Origin: Streptomyces bathyalis | GTDB lineage: Bacteria > Actinomycetota > Actinomycetes > Streptomycetales > Streptomycetaceae | Reading direction: 5' to 3' | DNA: 64,000 bases | NCBI RefSeq assembly: GCF_015910445.1 | Contig: NZ_CP048882.1 | Span: 3,286,001-3,350,000 of the forward strand | Shown: one piece after another, positions 24,547-33,228 of the stretch | How the letters are laid out: every line of letters begins with the position of its first letter | How positions within the stretch are numbered: the first letter of the stretch is position 1 | Notes under the pieces: model-generated | Databases searched by the model: none | Seen by the model: only the letters and a program-made list of their open reading frames with translations | Told to the model about the DNA's origin: nothing | Made by a program: the position numbers and the translations under genes

Positions 24547-24750
24547 ATGGAGACCTACCAGCAGTGGGACCCTGACAAGGTCTACGCGAAGGGCGACCGC
24601 ACCGTTCACCACGAACGGCTGTATGTGGCCGCGGAGTCCGTCGTCGCCATCGAACCCGACCCGGGCAGCGGTTTCGACCACTGGCCGTGGGTGTATCTCG
24701 GCTGGCACTCGATGCGACAGCCGTCGCCTCCAACTGCCCCTGGAGTCTGA
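24547..24750 (+). CDS. Small chitin/carbohydrate-binding-like protein
   Basis: The 67-residue protein METYQQWDPDKVYAKGD.. LYVAAESV..DPGSGFDHWPWVYLGW follows the CBM5/12 pattern (W at the start, Y-x-x-GD-x-V, LY-x-A and an exposed Trp pair at the end). No signal peptide is present, unusual for a chitin-binding module, so the protein is either cytoplasmic or only fold-related. The ATG at 24547 gives the module exactly. Confidence in the gene is better than in its function. Confidence 0.68.
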   Translation: METYQQWDPDKVYAKGDRTVHHERLYVAAESVVAIEPDPGSGFDHWPWVYLGWHSMRQPSPPTAPGV

Positions 24751-24850
24751 CCGATCGGCAGAACGGGGCAGTCGGCGGCAGCACGTGATCGAGACCGTTC
24801 ACAGGACGAGCAGAGGTCCCGGTTCCCCGGTCAGTACGTCAGTTCTCCGG

Positions 24851-26545
24851 TCAGCGCGTCGTCGTGGACCCGGTGTCCGGCGTCCGTGTCCGTGAGCCAC
24901 CGGGGAGCCTGGCCGCCAGGTCTGCCATCAGGCGGTCGACGTCGATCGGCCTTCCGCGGTGGCCGACATGCCCGTCCGGCCTGATGACGAAGGCACCGGC
25001 AGCCGTGATCCCGTACCGGCGATGTGCGGACCGGTCAGGATCCGCGAGCACCAGTGGCTGGTCGGTCATTCGTTCCGCGCTGATCACGCGCGCTTTCACG
25101 AGCCCGGGGTGGGCCTCCTCGAGTCGTTCGGCGACGCGGCACAACTCGACGGAGGACCGGGCATGGTCGCCGAGCCCGGTGAAGAGCAGCACGGTGTGGT
25201 GCGTTCCGCGGAGCACGTCGTGGAGGCGTCCCGGCTTCCCGTCCACGAGCAGATCCGCCTCGCGCGCCCGGTCGCCGGGTGCCGGCGCGTCCTGCCAGCC
25301 CGTGCCCTCCTCGGAGTTGAGCGGGCTGTCCGGGTAGCGCAGGCGCAACTGGGCGAGCATGCCGACGAATTTGCGCCGTACCGAGCGGCGGGTCAGCACC
25401 CCGCCGGCCAGCTGCGGGGCGATCCGTCCGCGGGCTGTCCTCGAGATCGGGTTGTGCCCCGCGATGACGGAGAACAGGCGGTCGGTCGTCTTCAGCAACC
25501 GGAGGCCGACCGGGTGCCGTTCGGCGTGGTAGCTGTCCACCAGCGAACCCCCGGCGATGCCCCGCTCGACCAGTGCGAGCTTCCACGCCAGGTTGTAGGC
25601 GTCCTGGATGCCGGTGTTCATGCCCTGGGCTCCGGCGGGGCTGTGCACATGTGCCGCGTCGCCGGCCAGGAAGACCTGCCCGTCGCGGTAGCGCGGCACG
25701 CTGCGGCTGTGCACGCGGTAGCGCGTCACCCAGTACGCCTCGACGACCTTGGCCGGGAAGGGCACTCGCTCGTCGAGCATCGCCTGGAACTCTTCGTGCG
25801 TGGGTTCGCTGTACTCGGCACCGGACCCCTCGGGCCTGGACGGTACGTTGCCGAAGATGCGGAACCGGTTCTCACCAGGCATCGAGAAGGCCGCGAAGAT
25901 CCCGGCAGTGCTGGGGAATCCGTACAGCTCACCGTGGGGCAGCTCCCAGTCGAGCCGGGCGTCGGCCATGATGAACTCGCTGCGGTAGGTGCTCCCTTCG
26001 AACGGGATGCCCGCGGCCTTGCGCACCGCGCTGTGCGCGCCGTCGCAGCCGATGACCCAGCGGCATCGGACGGTCTCCGTCGATCCGTCCTCATCGCGCA
26101 GCGAGACGGTCACCGCCTCCCCGTCCTGCGTCAGATCCGTCAGTGCCCGCCCACGCTCGACCTCGACGCCCTTGGCGACCAGGGCCTCGGCGAGGATCCG
26201 CTCGGTGTCGTCCTGCGAGAGCGTCCGCAACGAGGAGTAGGCGGTGTGGTTCCGGGGGCCGGTCAGCAGATCGGCGATGTCCATCCGCACCTGCTTGTTC
26301 CTGAACGTGATGGTGAGCGCCGCAGCCCGGTTGCCGGCCGCCAGCGCCTCGTCGATCACGCCCATGTCGTCGAAGATCTCCAGCGTTCGCGGCTGGACGA
26401 CCAGTGCCCGGGAGGTGGTGGCCGGTGCGGGAGCACGATCGATGATCCGCGGGACGACGCCGTGCCGCGCCAGTTCGTTGGCCACTGTCAGCCCCGTCGG
26501 TCCCGCACCCACCACCAGCACCGGAGCCGGCCGCTCGTCCGCCAT
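24851..26545 (-). CDS. FAD-dependent aromatic monooxygenase (PheA/TfdB family)
   Basis: The 564-residue class A flavoprotein monooxygenase has the dinucleotide motif VLVVGAGPTGLTVANEL at the N-terminus, the DG motif GCDGAHSAVRK and the second FAD motif FLAGDAAHVHSPAGAQGMNTG. A C-terminal thioredoxin-like domain follows (about 400-560), as in phenol and polyketide hydroxylases and rifampicin monooxygenases. The start is ATG 26545, or the adjacent GTG at 26548. It would hydroxylate an aromatic substrate with NAD(P)H and O2. It is divergent from the FAD oxidoreductase at 26931. Confidence 0.92.
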   Translation of the reverse strand: MADERPAPVLVVGAGPTGLTVANELARHGVVPRIIDRAPAPATTSRALVVQPRTLEIFDDMGVIDEALAAGNRAAALTITFRNKQVRMDIADLLTGPRNHTAYSSLRTLSQDDTERILAEALVAKGVEVERGRALTDLTQDGEAVTVSLRDEDGSTETVRCRWVIGCDGAHSAVRKAAGIPFEGSTYRSEFIMADARLDWELPHGELYGFPSTAGIFAAFSMPGENRFRIFGNVPSRPEGSGAEYSEPTHEEFQAMLDERVPFPAKVVEAYWVTRYRVHSRSVPRYRDGQVFLAGDAAHVHSPAGAQGMNTGIQDAYNLAWKLALVERGIAGGSLVDSYHAERHPVGLRLLKTTDRLFSVIAGHNPISRTARGRIAPQLAGGVLTRRSVRRKFVGMLAQLRLRYPDSPLNSEEGTGWQDAPAPGDRAREADLLVDGKPGRLHDVLRGTHHTVLLFTGLGDHARSSVELCRVAERLEEAHPGLVKARVISAERMTDQPLVLADPDRSAHRRYGITAAGAFVIRPDGHVGHRGRPIDVDRLMADLAARLPGGSRTRTPDTGSTTTR

Positions 26546-26930
26546 CACTCAGCCCTCACAATAATTCGCCACTTGATGAATTTACTGCCGCCATGGTGCT
26601 ACGAGTGACCCTCCTCCGTCCATAGGCATCGCTGGGTCGCTGTCCGGACTTCTGAGAGGGCACCGCGTCGCCAAGCGCGCTGCGCCCGTTCACGGAGCGG
26701 TCGGCGGACGCGACCACCGGCCGCCCGGTCGCCCGCACCCCGATGCGGAGCGGCATGCCGCGCGGCCGCCCGAGCGGGGCCTTTTTCGGTTGTCGCCGGG
26801 GTCCGCCCTGCGGCACAGTGCTGCGGATGAGCGTGCGACGCGTCATGACGGACCTGCCCAGCGGGGCGCCGGCGGAGAGTCAGGAGTTCCGTCGGCGCGT
26901 GCCCGGCCGGGAGCCGAGGATCGGCCGCCG
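26546..26930. other. Intergenic region with a plus-strand terminator-like hairpin
   Basis: Near the monooxygenase start (26560-26590) is an AT-rich patch that likely contains its promoter. At 26763-26786 an imperfect GC-rich hairpin (GGCCGCCCG..CGGGGCC) is followed by TTTTT on the plus strand, although no plus-strand gene ends here. Frames across 26743-26934 look non-coding. Confidence 0.5.
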
Positions 26931-27989
26931 GTGAGCAGCGACCTGGTGGTCGTCGGCGCCGGCATCGTCGGCGCCTCGGTGGCCTATCACGCGGCCCGGG
27001 CCGGTGCCGTCGTGACCCTCGTCGACGCCGGGCGGCCGGGCGCCGGCGTGACGGCGGACTCGTTCGCCTGGATCGGAGCGTCCGGCGTACGCACCGGTCC
27101 GGCCGCCGCGCTGCGGGCGACCGCGACGGAGGAGTACCACCGCCTCGAGGCCGAGCTGCCGGGGCTCCCGATGACCTGGTCCGGCTCCCTGTCCTGGGGC
27201 ACCACGGACGCAGCGCCGGAGGCGGGGCCCGGGCAGGAGATCGTGGACGCGGCCACCGTGGCGACGCTCGAGCCCACGCTGCGGCAACCTCCGGAGTGGG
27301 CCGTCTGGGCACCCGGTGACGCCGCCGTCGACCCGGTCGGCGTGACCGAGCGGCTGGTCGCGGGTGCCCGGGCTCACGGCGCCAGGGTCCGCCCGGACAC
27401 CCCGGTCACCGCGGTCCGCCGGGACGCGGGGGGCCGGGTCGTCGGGGTCGAGACGGCCGCAGGACCCCTCTCCGCCGCGACCGTGGTGCTCGCGGCCGGG
27501 GTGGCCACGGCCGCGCTGGGCGCGTCGCTCGGCGTACGCGTTCCGGTCGATCCGTCGCCGGCGACGCTCTTCCGCTTCCGCGCTCCGGCCGGTCTGGTGC
27601 GCACCGTGGTCAACAACCGGGACTTCGATCTCCGGCAGGTCGCCGCGGATCAGCTGATCGCCGCCGCGGACTCGCGCGAACGGACTCTCGCCGCCGTCCG
27701 GTCCACCTTCCGCGGCGCCGCGAACGTCGAGCTGCTGAGCACGCGGGTCGGCGTACGCCCCATGCCGGCAGACGGCGAGCCGATCGTCGGCCCGGTCGCC
27801 CCGGTGCCCGGCCTGAACGTGGCGGTGCTGCACGCTGCGGTCACGCTCGCCCCGGCCGTGGGCCGCCTGGTCGCGCGGGAGCTGGCCGAGGGCACCGAGG
27901 AGCCGGTGCTGGCGGGCTGCCGTCCCGGCCGCTTCCAGGGCGCGACCCTGCCGCAACCCGGAAGTGCGGATCCGGGGGGTGTGCCCTAG
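26931..27989 (+). CDS. FAD-dependent oxidoreductase (DAO family)
   Basis: The 352-residue protein starts with SSDLVVVGAGIVGASVAYHAARAG (Rossmann FAD site) and ends with a DAO-type GVRPMPADGEPIVGPV segment. The GTG at 26931 is chosen because the FAD motif follows immediately, and a weak GAGG lies upstream. The family oxidises amines or amino acids such as glycine, sarcosine or D-amino acids. Its stop overlaps the TetR stop tail-to-tail at CTAG (27986-27989). Confidence 0.88.
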   Translation: MSSDLVVVGAGIVGASVAYHAARAGAVVTLVDAGRPGAGVTADSFAWIGASGVRTGPAAALRATATEEYHRLEAELPGLPMTWSGSLSWGTTDAAPEAGPGQEIVDAATVATLEPTLRQPPEWAVWAPGDAAVDPVGVTERLVAGARAHGARVRPDTPVTAVRRDAGGRVVGVETAAGPLSAATVVLAAGVATAALGASLGVRVPVDPSPATLFRFRAPAGLVRTVVNNRDFDLRQVAADQLIAAADSRERTLAAVRSTFRGAANVELLSTRVGVRPMPADGEPIVGPVAPVPGLNVAVLHAAVTLAPAVGRLVARELAEGTEEPVLAGCRPGRFQGATLPQPGSADPGGVP

Positions 27990-28732
27990 CCGGTGACCGT
28001 GGCCGAAGAGCTGCTCGCCTTGCGGCCGTTGCGGGGCCGGGACACCGTTGCCGGCGACTGCTCGTCCGGCGCGGTCCTCGTCACCATTCTCAGGGCGAGA
28101 TCGGCATAGAACTCACCGAGCTCCTCAGGGGAGTCGGGCCCGTCCAGCCGGTACCAGCGGACCAGGTCGATGCCGAGCGAGAGCATGCCGCGCACCACCC
28201 TGTTCACGTCGGTCTGCGCGAAGGTGCCGTCGGCGACGCCGCGGGCGACGGCCTCACGGAAGACCTCGGTGGTGCGGTGACGCAGTTCCCGGATCTGCTC
28301 GAAGTGCTCCGGAGTCAGCGCGTTGAGCTCGTACTGGCAGACCCGCGCGGCCACGTGGTGACGCGCGTGCCAGGCGGTGTACCGCCGCGTGAGGACCCGA
28401 AGCCGGTCCGCGGAGTCGACAGCCGCCTCGACCTCGGGCCCCTGCACGTTTGCGAGCGCGCGCTCATGGCCGATCCGCATGATCTGGTAGAGCACGAGCT
28501 CCTTGGACGGGAAGTGCACGTAGAGCGCGGCCGGACTGAGCCCGACCCCGGCCGAGATGTCCCGGGTGGTCGTGGCGTGGAAGCCGTTGGCGGCGAAGCA
28601 GCGGACGGCGGAGGCGAGCATCCCGCGCGCGACCTCCCCGAACTCCTCGCCCCACAGATCCGGGGACTGGTCCTGCAGGCGCGGGTCGTCCTCCATCTCC
28701 GCCGGGGTGAAGCGGGCCTGCCGTTTGGCCAT
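27986..28732 (-). CDS. TetR-family transcriptional regulator
   Basis: The 248-residue protein has the TetR DNA-binding domain AVRCFAANGFHATTTRDISAGVGLSPAALYVHFPSKELVLYQIM around residues 40-85, then a large helical ligand-binding domain. The ATG at 28732 follows GGAAGGGG. It is divergent from the SMP-30/LLM genes, and a TetR-type palindrome at 28971-28988 lies in the shared region. The ligand is probably a substrate of the neighbouring oxidoreductases or an acyl-CoA. Confidence 0.93.
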   Translation of the reverse strand: MAKRQARFTPAEMEDDPRLQDQSPDLWGEEFGEVARGMLASAVRCFAANGFHATTTRDISAGVGLSPAALYVHFPSKELVLYQIMRIGHERALANVQGPEVEAAVDSADRLRVLTRRYTAWHARHHVAARVCQYELNALTPEHFEQIRELRHRTTEVFREAVARGVADGTFAQTDVNRVVRGMLSLGIDLVRWYRLDGPDSPEELGEFYADLALRMVTRTAPDEQSPATVSRPRNGRKASSSSATVTG

Positions 28733-29120
28733 GCCGTGACGCCCCTTCCTGCACTTCCGGTACTGGTCCTGGCTCCGCTGCCGGCTCGGTTCCGGCTCGG
28801 ACGCGGTGGCTGTGAGGTGACGTGCCCGCGCCACGAGTGCCTTGAACTGTGTACCACGCGCCCGTGCTCCGTCGATCGGCCGAGGTGTTCAGGACCGGCC
28901 ACCTCTGGATGACCATGGCGCCCTCGCTGAATACCGTCGCCCGGACCCTTGACGCACATCCCAAGCGGAATGACTATGCGCTTAGTCACTGCGGCCGACT
29001 GCTGTTGGCAGGCAGCTCTCGTGCCGTGGGATGTGGTCGCTCTCACGAGCGACGGTGGCATCACGCCTTCCGAACTGCCAACGACGACGTACGGGAATGA
29101 CGTACGGGAACGAGGTCACG
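28733..29120. other. Divergent promoter region between TetR and the SMP-30 gene
   Basis: No gene is supported in this 388-nt gap. It contains the operator at 28971-28988, overlapped by a possible plus-strand promoter with -35 TTGACG at 28949-28954 and the -10 region inside the operator, consistent with repression of the SMP-30/LLM operon. Confidence 0.55.
28971..28988. promoter_or_regulatory. TetR operator
   Basis: TGACTA-TGCGCT-TAGTCA has perfect 6-bp arms around a GCGC core. It is one base away from the TGACTAAGCGCTTAGTCA form used by many actinobacterial TetR repressors. It sits between the divergent TetR gene and its likely target genes. Confidence 0.75.
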
Positions 29121-30029
29121 ATGGAGGAAGGACAGCCGTCGGCCCGGGAGTTGACGGTCGTGCTGGACGGATACTCCTACCTGGAGTGCCCGCGGTGGCA
29201 CGACGGCCGGTTGTGGGTCTCGGACTTCTACACCAACCAGGTCGTGGCGACGGACGGTCGCGGCGGCACCGAGGTCGTGGCGGCGGTGCCCAACCAGCCG
29301 TCCGGGATCGGTTTCCTGCCCGACGGGCGGGCGCTCATAGTGTCGATGCGTGATCACCGGGTCCTCGTACGCCAGGAGAGGGGACAGCTCACCGAGCACG
29401 CCGACCTGTCGGACGCCGTCTCCGGGATGCTCAACGACATGGTCGTGGACGAGCGCGGACGCGCCTACGTGGGCAACTTCGGCTTCGACCTCATGGGTGG
29501 GGAAGCGCTGCGCTACACCACGATCACGCGGGTCGACCCCGACGGGACCGTGACGACCGCCGCGAAGGATCTGGGCTTCCCCAACGGCATGGTGATCCTG
29601 CCCGGCGGAGTACTGGTCGTCGCGGAGACGTTCGCCGGACGGCTGACCGCCTTCGACATCGGTGAGGACGGTGCGCTGAGCAACCGCCGCATATGGGCGC
29701 AGTTCGGCGAGACGCCGCAGACCGAGGACGTCGGCGAGGCCGTGGAGCGCCTCGAGGTCGGCCCCGACGGAATCTGCGCGGACGCCGACGGCGCGATATG
29801 GGTTGCGGACGCACTCCACTCCCGCGTCATCCGCGTCGCGGAGGGCGGCGGGATCCTGGAGGAAATCCCCACCGGGACGGGCGTCTTCGCCTGCATGCTC
29901 GGCGGTGACGACGGCCGGACCCTGTATCTGTGCGCCGCCCCCTCCTTCCCGGAGCACGAGCGCCGGCCCGTGCGAGAGGCCCAACTGCTGTCGGTGCGCG
30001 TCGAGGTGCCGCACGCCGGACTGCCCTAG
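29121..30029 (+). CDS. SMP-30/gluconolactonase-family protein
   Basis: The 302-residue protein is a six-bladed beta-propeller of the SMP-30/Gre/lactonase family. Metal-binding signatures are YLECPRWHDGRLWVSDFY at the N-terminus, LNDMVVDERGRAYVGNFGF in the middle, and ICADADGAIWVADALHSRV. The family hydrolyses lactones using a Ca or Zn ion. I chose the ATG at 29121 with GAGG at the right distance; an in-frame ATG at 29097 is possible. It probably shares a transcript with the LLM oxidoreductase 83 nt downstream, under TetR control. Confidence 0.9.
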   Translation: MEEGQPSARELTVVLDGYSYLECPRWHDGRLWVSDFYTNQVVATDGRGGTEVVAAVPNQPSGIGFLPDGRALIVSMRDHRVLVRQERGQLTEHADLSDAVSGMLNDMVVDERGRAYVGNFGFDLMGGEALRYTTITRVDPDGTVTTAAKDLGFPNGMVILPGGVLVVAETFAGRLTAFDIGEDGALSNRRIWAQFGETPQTEDVGEAVERLEVGPDGICADADGAIWVADALHSRVIRVAEGGGILEEIPTGTGVFACMLGGDDGRTLYLCAAPSFPEHERRPVREAQLLSVRVEVPHAGLP

Positions 30030-30112
30030 ACCGTCCCGGCCCGGCCGTTCCTTCCGCGGCGCGGCCGGTCCCCTGCCGTTCCATCCGATCCGACATGTGA
30101 AATGGAGGGGCC

Positions 30113-31102
30113 GTGGAGGTGTCCTGTGCTTTCCCGACCGCCCTGGACTCGCCGGACAACATCGCTCTGGCCGAACAACTGGGATACGCGCGGGCGTGGG
30201 TCTACGACACGCCTCAGCAGAGCCCGGACGTATGGATGACCCTCGCCCTTGCCGCCGAGCGGACCGAGAGGATCGGCCTCGGCCCGGGCGTGCTGATACC
30301 CAGCCTGCGCCACCCGATGGTCAATGCCGCCGCGACCGCCACCCTGGCCGAACTGGCGCCCGGAAGGGTCGCTGTCGCCTTCGGCACCGGGTTCACCGGC
30401 CGCCGCGCCATGGGGTACCGCGCGATCACCTGGTCCTTCATGGACTCCTACATCCGCGCCTACCGCGCGCTTCTCCGGGGCGAGGTCGTCGAGTGGGAGG
30501 GCGTGGAGATGCAGATGCTGCACCCCGACGGACACGCTCCCGCCCGTCCGGTCGACGTTCCCGTCCTCATCAGTGCCCTCGGGCCCAAGGGGCATGAAGT
30601 GGCCAAGCAGCTCGCCGACGGGCTCTACGTGACGCTCCAGTTGCCGGAGTTCATGAGCGAGTACTCGTGGGTGCCGAACCTGGTGTGGGGAACGGTGCTC
30701 GACGACGACGAGGCCACCGACTCCGAGCACGCCCGTCTCTCGGGCGGACCGGGCTGGGCCCTGGCCTACCACGGGGCCTACGAGTTCGGTGGTCCCTCGG
30801 CCGTACGTGAACTGCCCGGCGGCGCCGAGTGGATGGACGTCGTCGAGCGGACCCCCGAGAAGCAGCGGCACCTCGCTGTCCACGAGGGGCACTGCGTCGA
30901 GCTCAACGCGGCCGACGAGGCCGCGTGGAAGGCCGGCGGTCATCAGATGCTCCATGACGTGACGGTCAGCGGAACGCGTGACCAGATCCGCCGCCGGCTC
31001 GACGAATTCGCCGAGAAGGGCGTCACGGAGATCGTGTTCCAGCCTTGCGGGTCCGACACCCGTACCGAGCTCGAGCGGTTCCTCGAGGCGGCCGACTCCT
31101 GA
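30113..31102 (+). CDS. LLM-class flavin-dependent oxidoreductase
   Basis: The 329-residue luciferase-like TIM-barrel protein has WVYDTPQQSPDVWMTLALAAERTERIGLGPGVL followed by AELAPGRVAVAFGTGF, the usual flavin or F420-binding strands. The GTG at 30113 follows GGAGGGG. It is probably co-transcribed with the SMP-30 gene and controlled by the TetR. An F420- or FMN-dependent oxidoreductase plus a lactonase suggests degradation of a cyclic or lactone-forming substrate. The substrate is not deducible. Confidence 0.9.
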   Translation: MEVSCAFPTALDSPDNIALAEQLGYARAWVYDTPQQSPDVWMTLALAAERTERIGLGPGVLIPSLRHPMVNAAATATLAELAPGRVAVAFGTGFTGRRAMGYRAITWSFMDSYIRAYRALLRGEVVEWEGVEMQMLHPDGHAPARPVDVPVLISALGPKGHEVAKQLADGLYVTLQLPEFMSEYSWVPNLVWGTVLDDDEATDSEHARLSGGPGWALAYHGAYEFGGPSAVRELPGGAEWMDVVERTPEKQRHLAVHEGHCVELNAADEAAWKAGGHQMLHDVTVSGTRDQIRRRLDEFAEKGVTEIVFQPCGSDTRTELERFLEAADS

Positions 31103-31491
31103 AGTCCTCCGCCGGGCACCCGGTCGCACCGGGCCTCGTGAGGGTCGCGGCCCCGCCGGCGTCGGTGTGCGTCGGCGTCGGTGCGTCGGCGTCGGTGCGC
31201 TGGCGTCGGTGCGCTGGCGGGACCGCGGACGCCGGGCCGTGCGGCTGGGCCGGAAAAAACGGTGTGCTCCCGCCGGGGAGCACACCCGTCAACCTCCCCT
31301 GTTCTCCTGCTCGTTCACCGTGACGCGGTTCCGGGGTGCCGGCAGCCGCACGGTGAGCGCATGAGCGAGGCCCCCGAACCTCCCCCTGACGGCCACCCGG
31401 ACATCGCCCGAGTGCGGGCGGCGGGCGATGTGGGGGGCCGGAGCCGACCGGCGCGGGTGGCGACGGACGTGCCCGGCCGCCCGTCCTCCGC
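31103..31491. other. Intergenic region with short tandem repeats and a terminator
   Basis: Positions 31159-31219 contain irregular tandem copies of GGCGTCGGTGCG-type units. The hairpin at 31261-31286 follows. The rest has no credible gene. Confidence 0.6.
31261..31286 (-). terminator. Intrinsic terminator, minus strand
   Basis: GGTGTGCTCCC and GGGAGCACACC form a perfect 11-bp stem with a 4-nt loop. On the minus strand the stem is followed by GTTTTTT (plus-strand AAAAAAC at 31254-31260). It would terminate transcription of the frameshifted methyltransferase and could also stop plus-strand readthrough. Confidence 0.88.
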
Positions 31492-32072
31492 TCAGGCCCG
31501 GTACAGCAGCAGATACCGCCACAGCAGCAGGCGGCGCAGCGTCGAGCCCGGCAGCAGGCGGGCTGATTCGGCGCGGGTCTCGGCGTACGTGAGCGGCGGC
31601 GGCCAGACGATGGGGACCTGCACGGCGGGGCCTCGGCGGCGCCGGCTCAGCAGCCGGTCCGCCTTGAGGAGGGCGATCGCGGGGAGGGCGCAGACGAGGT
31701 CGGGCACCGTCCTGGCCGGATAGAGCCCCAGCACCGCCAGGACGCCTCCCGGGGCGAGGCCTTCCGCAGCGTCAGCACCATGTCGAACGGCATGTGGTGG
31801 AGGCTGGCGATGCAGGAGATGAAGTCGTAGTGGGACTCGGGCAGTTGGTCCTCGCGGGCGTCGGTGTGACGGTACCGGGGGCCTCCGCCGGCGGCTTGCG
31901 CCGCCTCGATGACCTGCGCGTTGCCGTCGATCCCCTCGACATCGAGTCCCCGGCCGGCGAGCAACCGCGCGAACTGCCCCGTCCCGCAGCCGACGTCCAG
32001 GGCGGTCCTCGCACCCTCGGGCACGTGCTTCAGCAGCAGCGGGTGGTAGTGGGCGTTGTAGTCGATCGCCAT
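31492..32072 (-). pseudogene. SAM-dependent methyltransferase with a frameshift
   Basis: The N-terminal part, from the ATG at 32072, reads MAIDYNAHYHPLLLKHV, then the SAM motif ALDVGCGTGQFARLL and later DFISCIASLHHMPFDMVLTLRKA. Near 31757-31761 the frame breaks. The expected continuation LAPGGVLAVLGLYPARTVPDLVCALP is present in another frame and runs to the stop at 31492. One missing C (GCCTC where GCCCTC is expected) explains it. It is either a recent pseudogene or a sequencing error. The intact protein would have about 193 residues. Confidence 0.82.
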
Positions 32073-32180
32073 GCGGACGGACCTTATCCGCGCCCGGCCA
32101 CGGCCCGGACACGATCCGGGTCCGGCCCTGTGCCGGACCACTGCCGCGTCAGTCGTGGCGTCCGACTGCCACGGCGGCGG

Positions 32181-33023
32181 TCAGGGCTTGCGCGCGAGGC
32201 CGCAGAGAGAGGCGATGTCGGCGGCGGAGTCGGTGACGGGTTCCTCGGGGCGCCACCGCGGGCCCGATACGACTCCGGGGTCGACGAGTTCCAGGTGGGA
32301 GAAGAGCTCCTGCACCTGAGCCAGATCCGGGAGCCGGTAGGGGGTGCCGCCGTGTTCGCCGACGCGGCGCTCGGCCTCCACCAGTGCGGGGTCGCCGTCG
32401 GTGCCGGTGTACAGCCCGAGGTGGCTGCCCGGGGCCAGTCCCCCCGTCAGGCTGCGCACGATCGAGAGCGCCTCGGAGTGCTCGTCCACGTGCCCGACGA
32501 TGCCGAACATGATCAACCCCACGGGGCGGGACAGATCGAGGGTGTGGGCCGCCCCCTCCAGGATCGCCTGGGGGTCGTGCATGTCGGCGTGGAGATAGTC
32601 GGTCGCGCCCTCCGGCGTCCCGGTCAGCAGCGTGCGGGCGTGTGTGAGCACGAGCGGGTCGTTGTCCACGTACACGATGCGGCTCTCGGGTGCGACCCGC
32701 TGAGCGATCTGGTGGGTGTTGTCAGCGGTCGGCAGTCCGGTGCCGACGTCGAGGAACTGGCGGATGCCCGCCTCGGTGATGAGGTACCGCACGACGCGGC
32801 TGAGCAGCGCACGGCTGGTACGGGCGATGTCCACGATGCCCGGGTAGGCCTCGCGGGCGGTCTCCCCCGCCCGTCGGTCGACGGCGTAGTGGTCCTTGCC
32901 GCCCAGCCAGTAGTCCCACATCCGGGCCGAGTGCGGGACGTCGCTGACGATCGACGGGACGTCGTGACCGACGATCAGCGGGTCGCCCCGGGACTCGTCA
33001 GTCGCATCGACATCGTCTGCCAT
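32181..33023 (-). CDS. SAM-dependent methyltransferase, DUF574 type
   Basis: The 280-residue protein has the features of the large Streptomyces DUF574 family: ARMWDYWLGGKDHYAVDRRAGE at the N-terminus, FLDVGTGLPTADNTHQIAQ as the SAM-binding loop and IVYVDNDPLVLTHARTLL. Members are abundant in Streptomyces genomes and mostly of unknown substrate. The ATG at 33023 follows GGAG. It is upstream of the frameshifted methyltransferase on the same strand but separated by about 108 nt. Confidence 0.92.
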   Translation of the reverse strand: MADDVDATDESRGDPLIVGHDVPSIVSDVPHSARMWDYWLGGKDHYAVDRRAGETAREAYPGIVDIARTSRALLSRVVRYLITEAGIRQFLDVGTGLPTADNTHQIAQRVAPESRIVYVDNDPLVLTHARTLLTGTPEGATDYLHADMHDPQAILEGAAHTLDLSRPVGLIMFGIVGHVDEHSEALSIVRSLTGGLAPGSHLGLYTGTDGDPALVEAERRVGEHGGTPYRLPDLAQVQELFSHLELVDPGVVSGPRWRPEEPVTDSAADIASLCGLARKP

Positions 33024-33228
33024 GTCTCCACGCTCCTCGATGTGTCGACCGTCACGCGATGCTAACTCACCGCCGTGTGGCGGCAGTCTGCCAGTGATGC
33101 GCCAGGGCGCCCGGGGCGCGCCGCATCCAGTGGCCCTCAACTTCCTTGATTCCGGGAGCACTTCGGGACGACCTCTTCGCGGCCGCGTCTGCCCCGGACC
33201 CCGTCCCCGTCCCCGTCCATGTCCCTGT

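Noticed and set aside
31159-31219. Short GGCGTCGGTGCG tandem units as a coding repeat
   Set aside because: No frame with a start or ribosome-binding site covers them; they are treated as intergenic slippage repeats.
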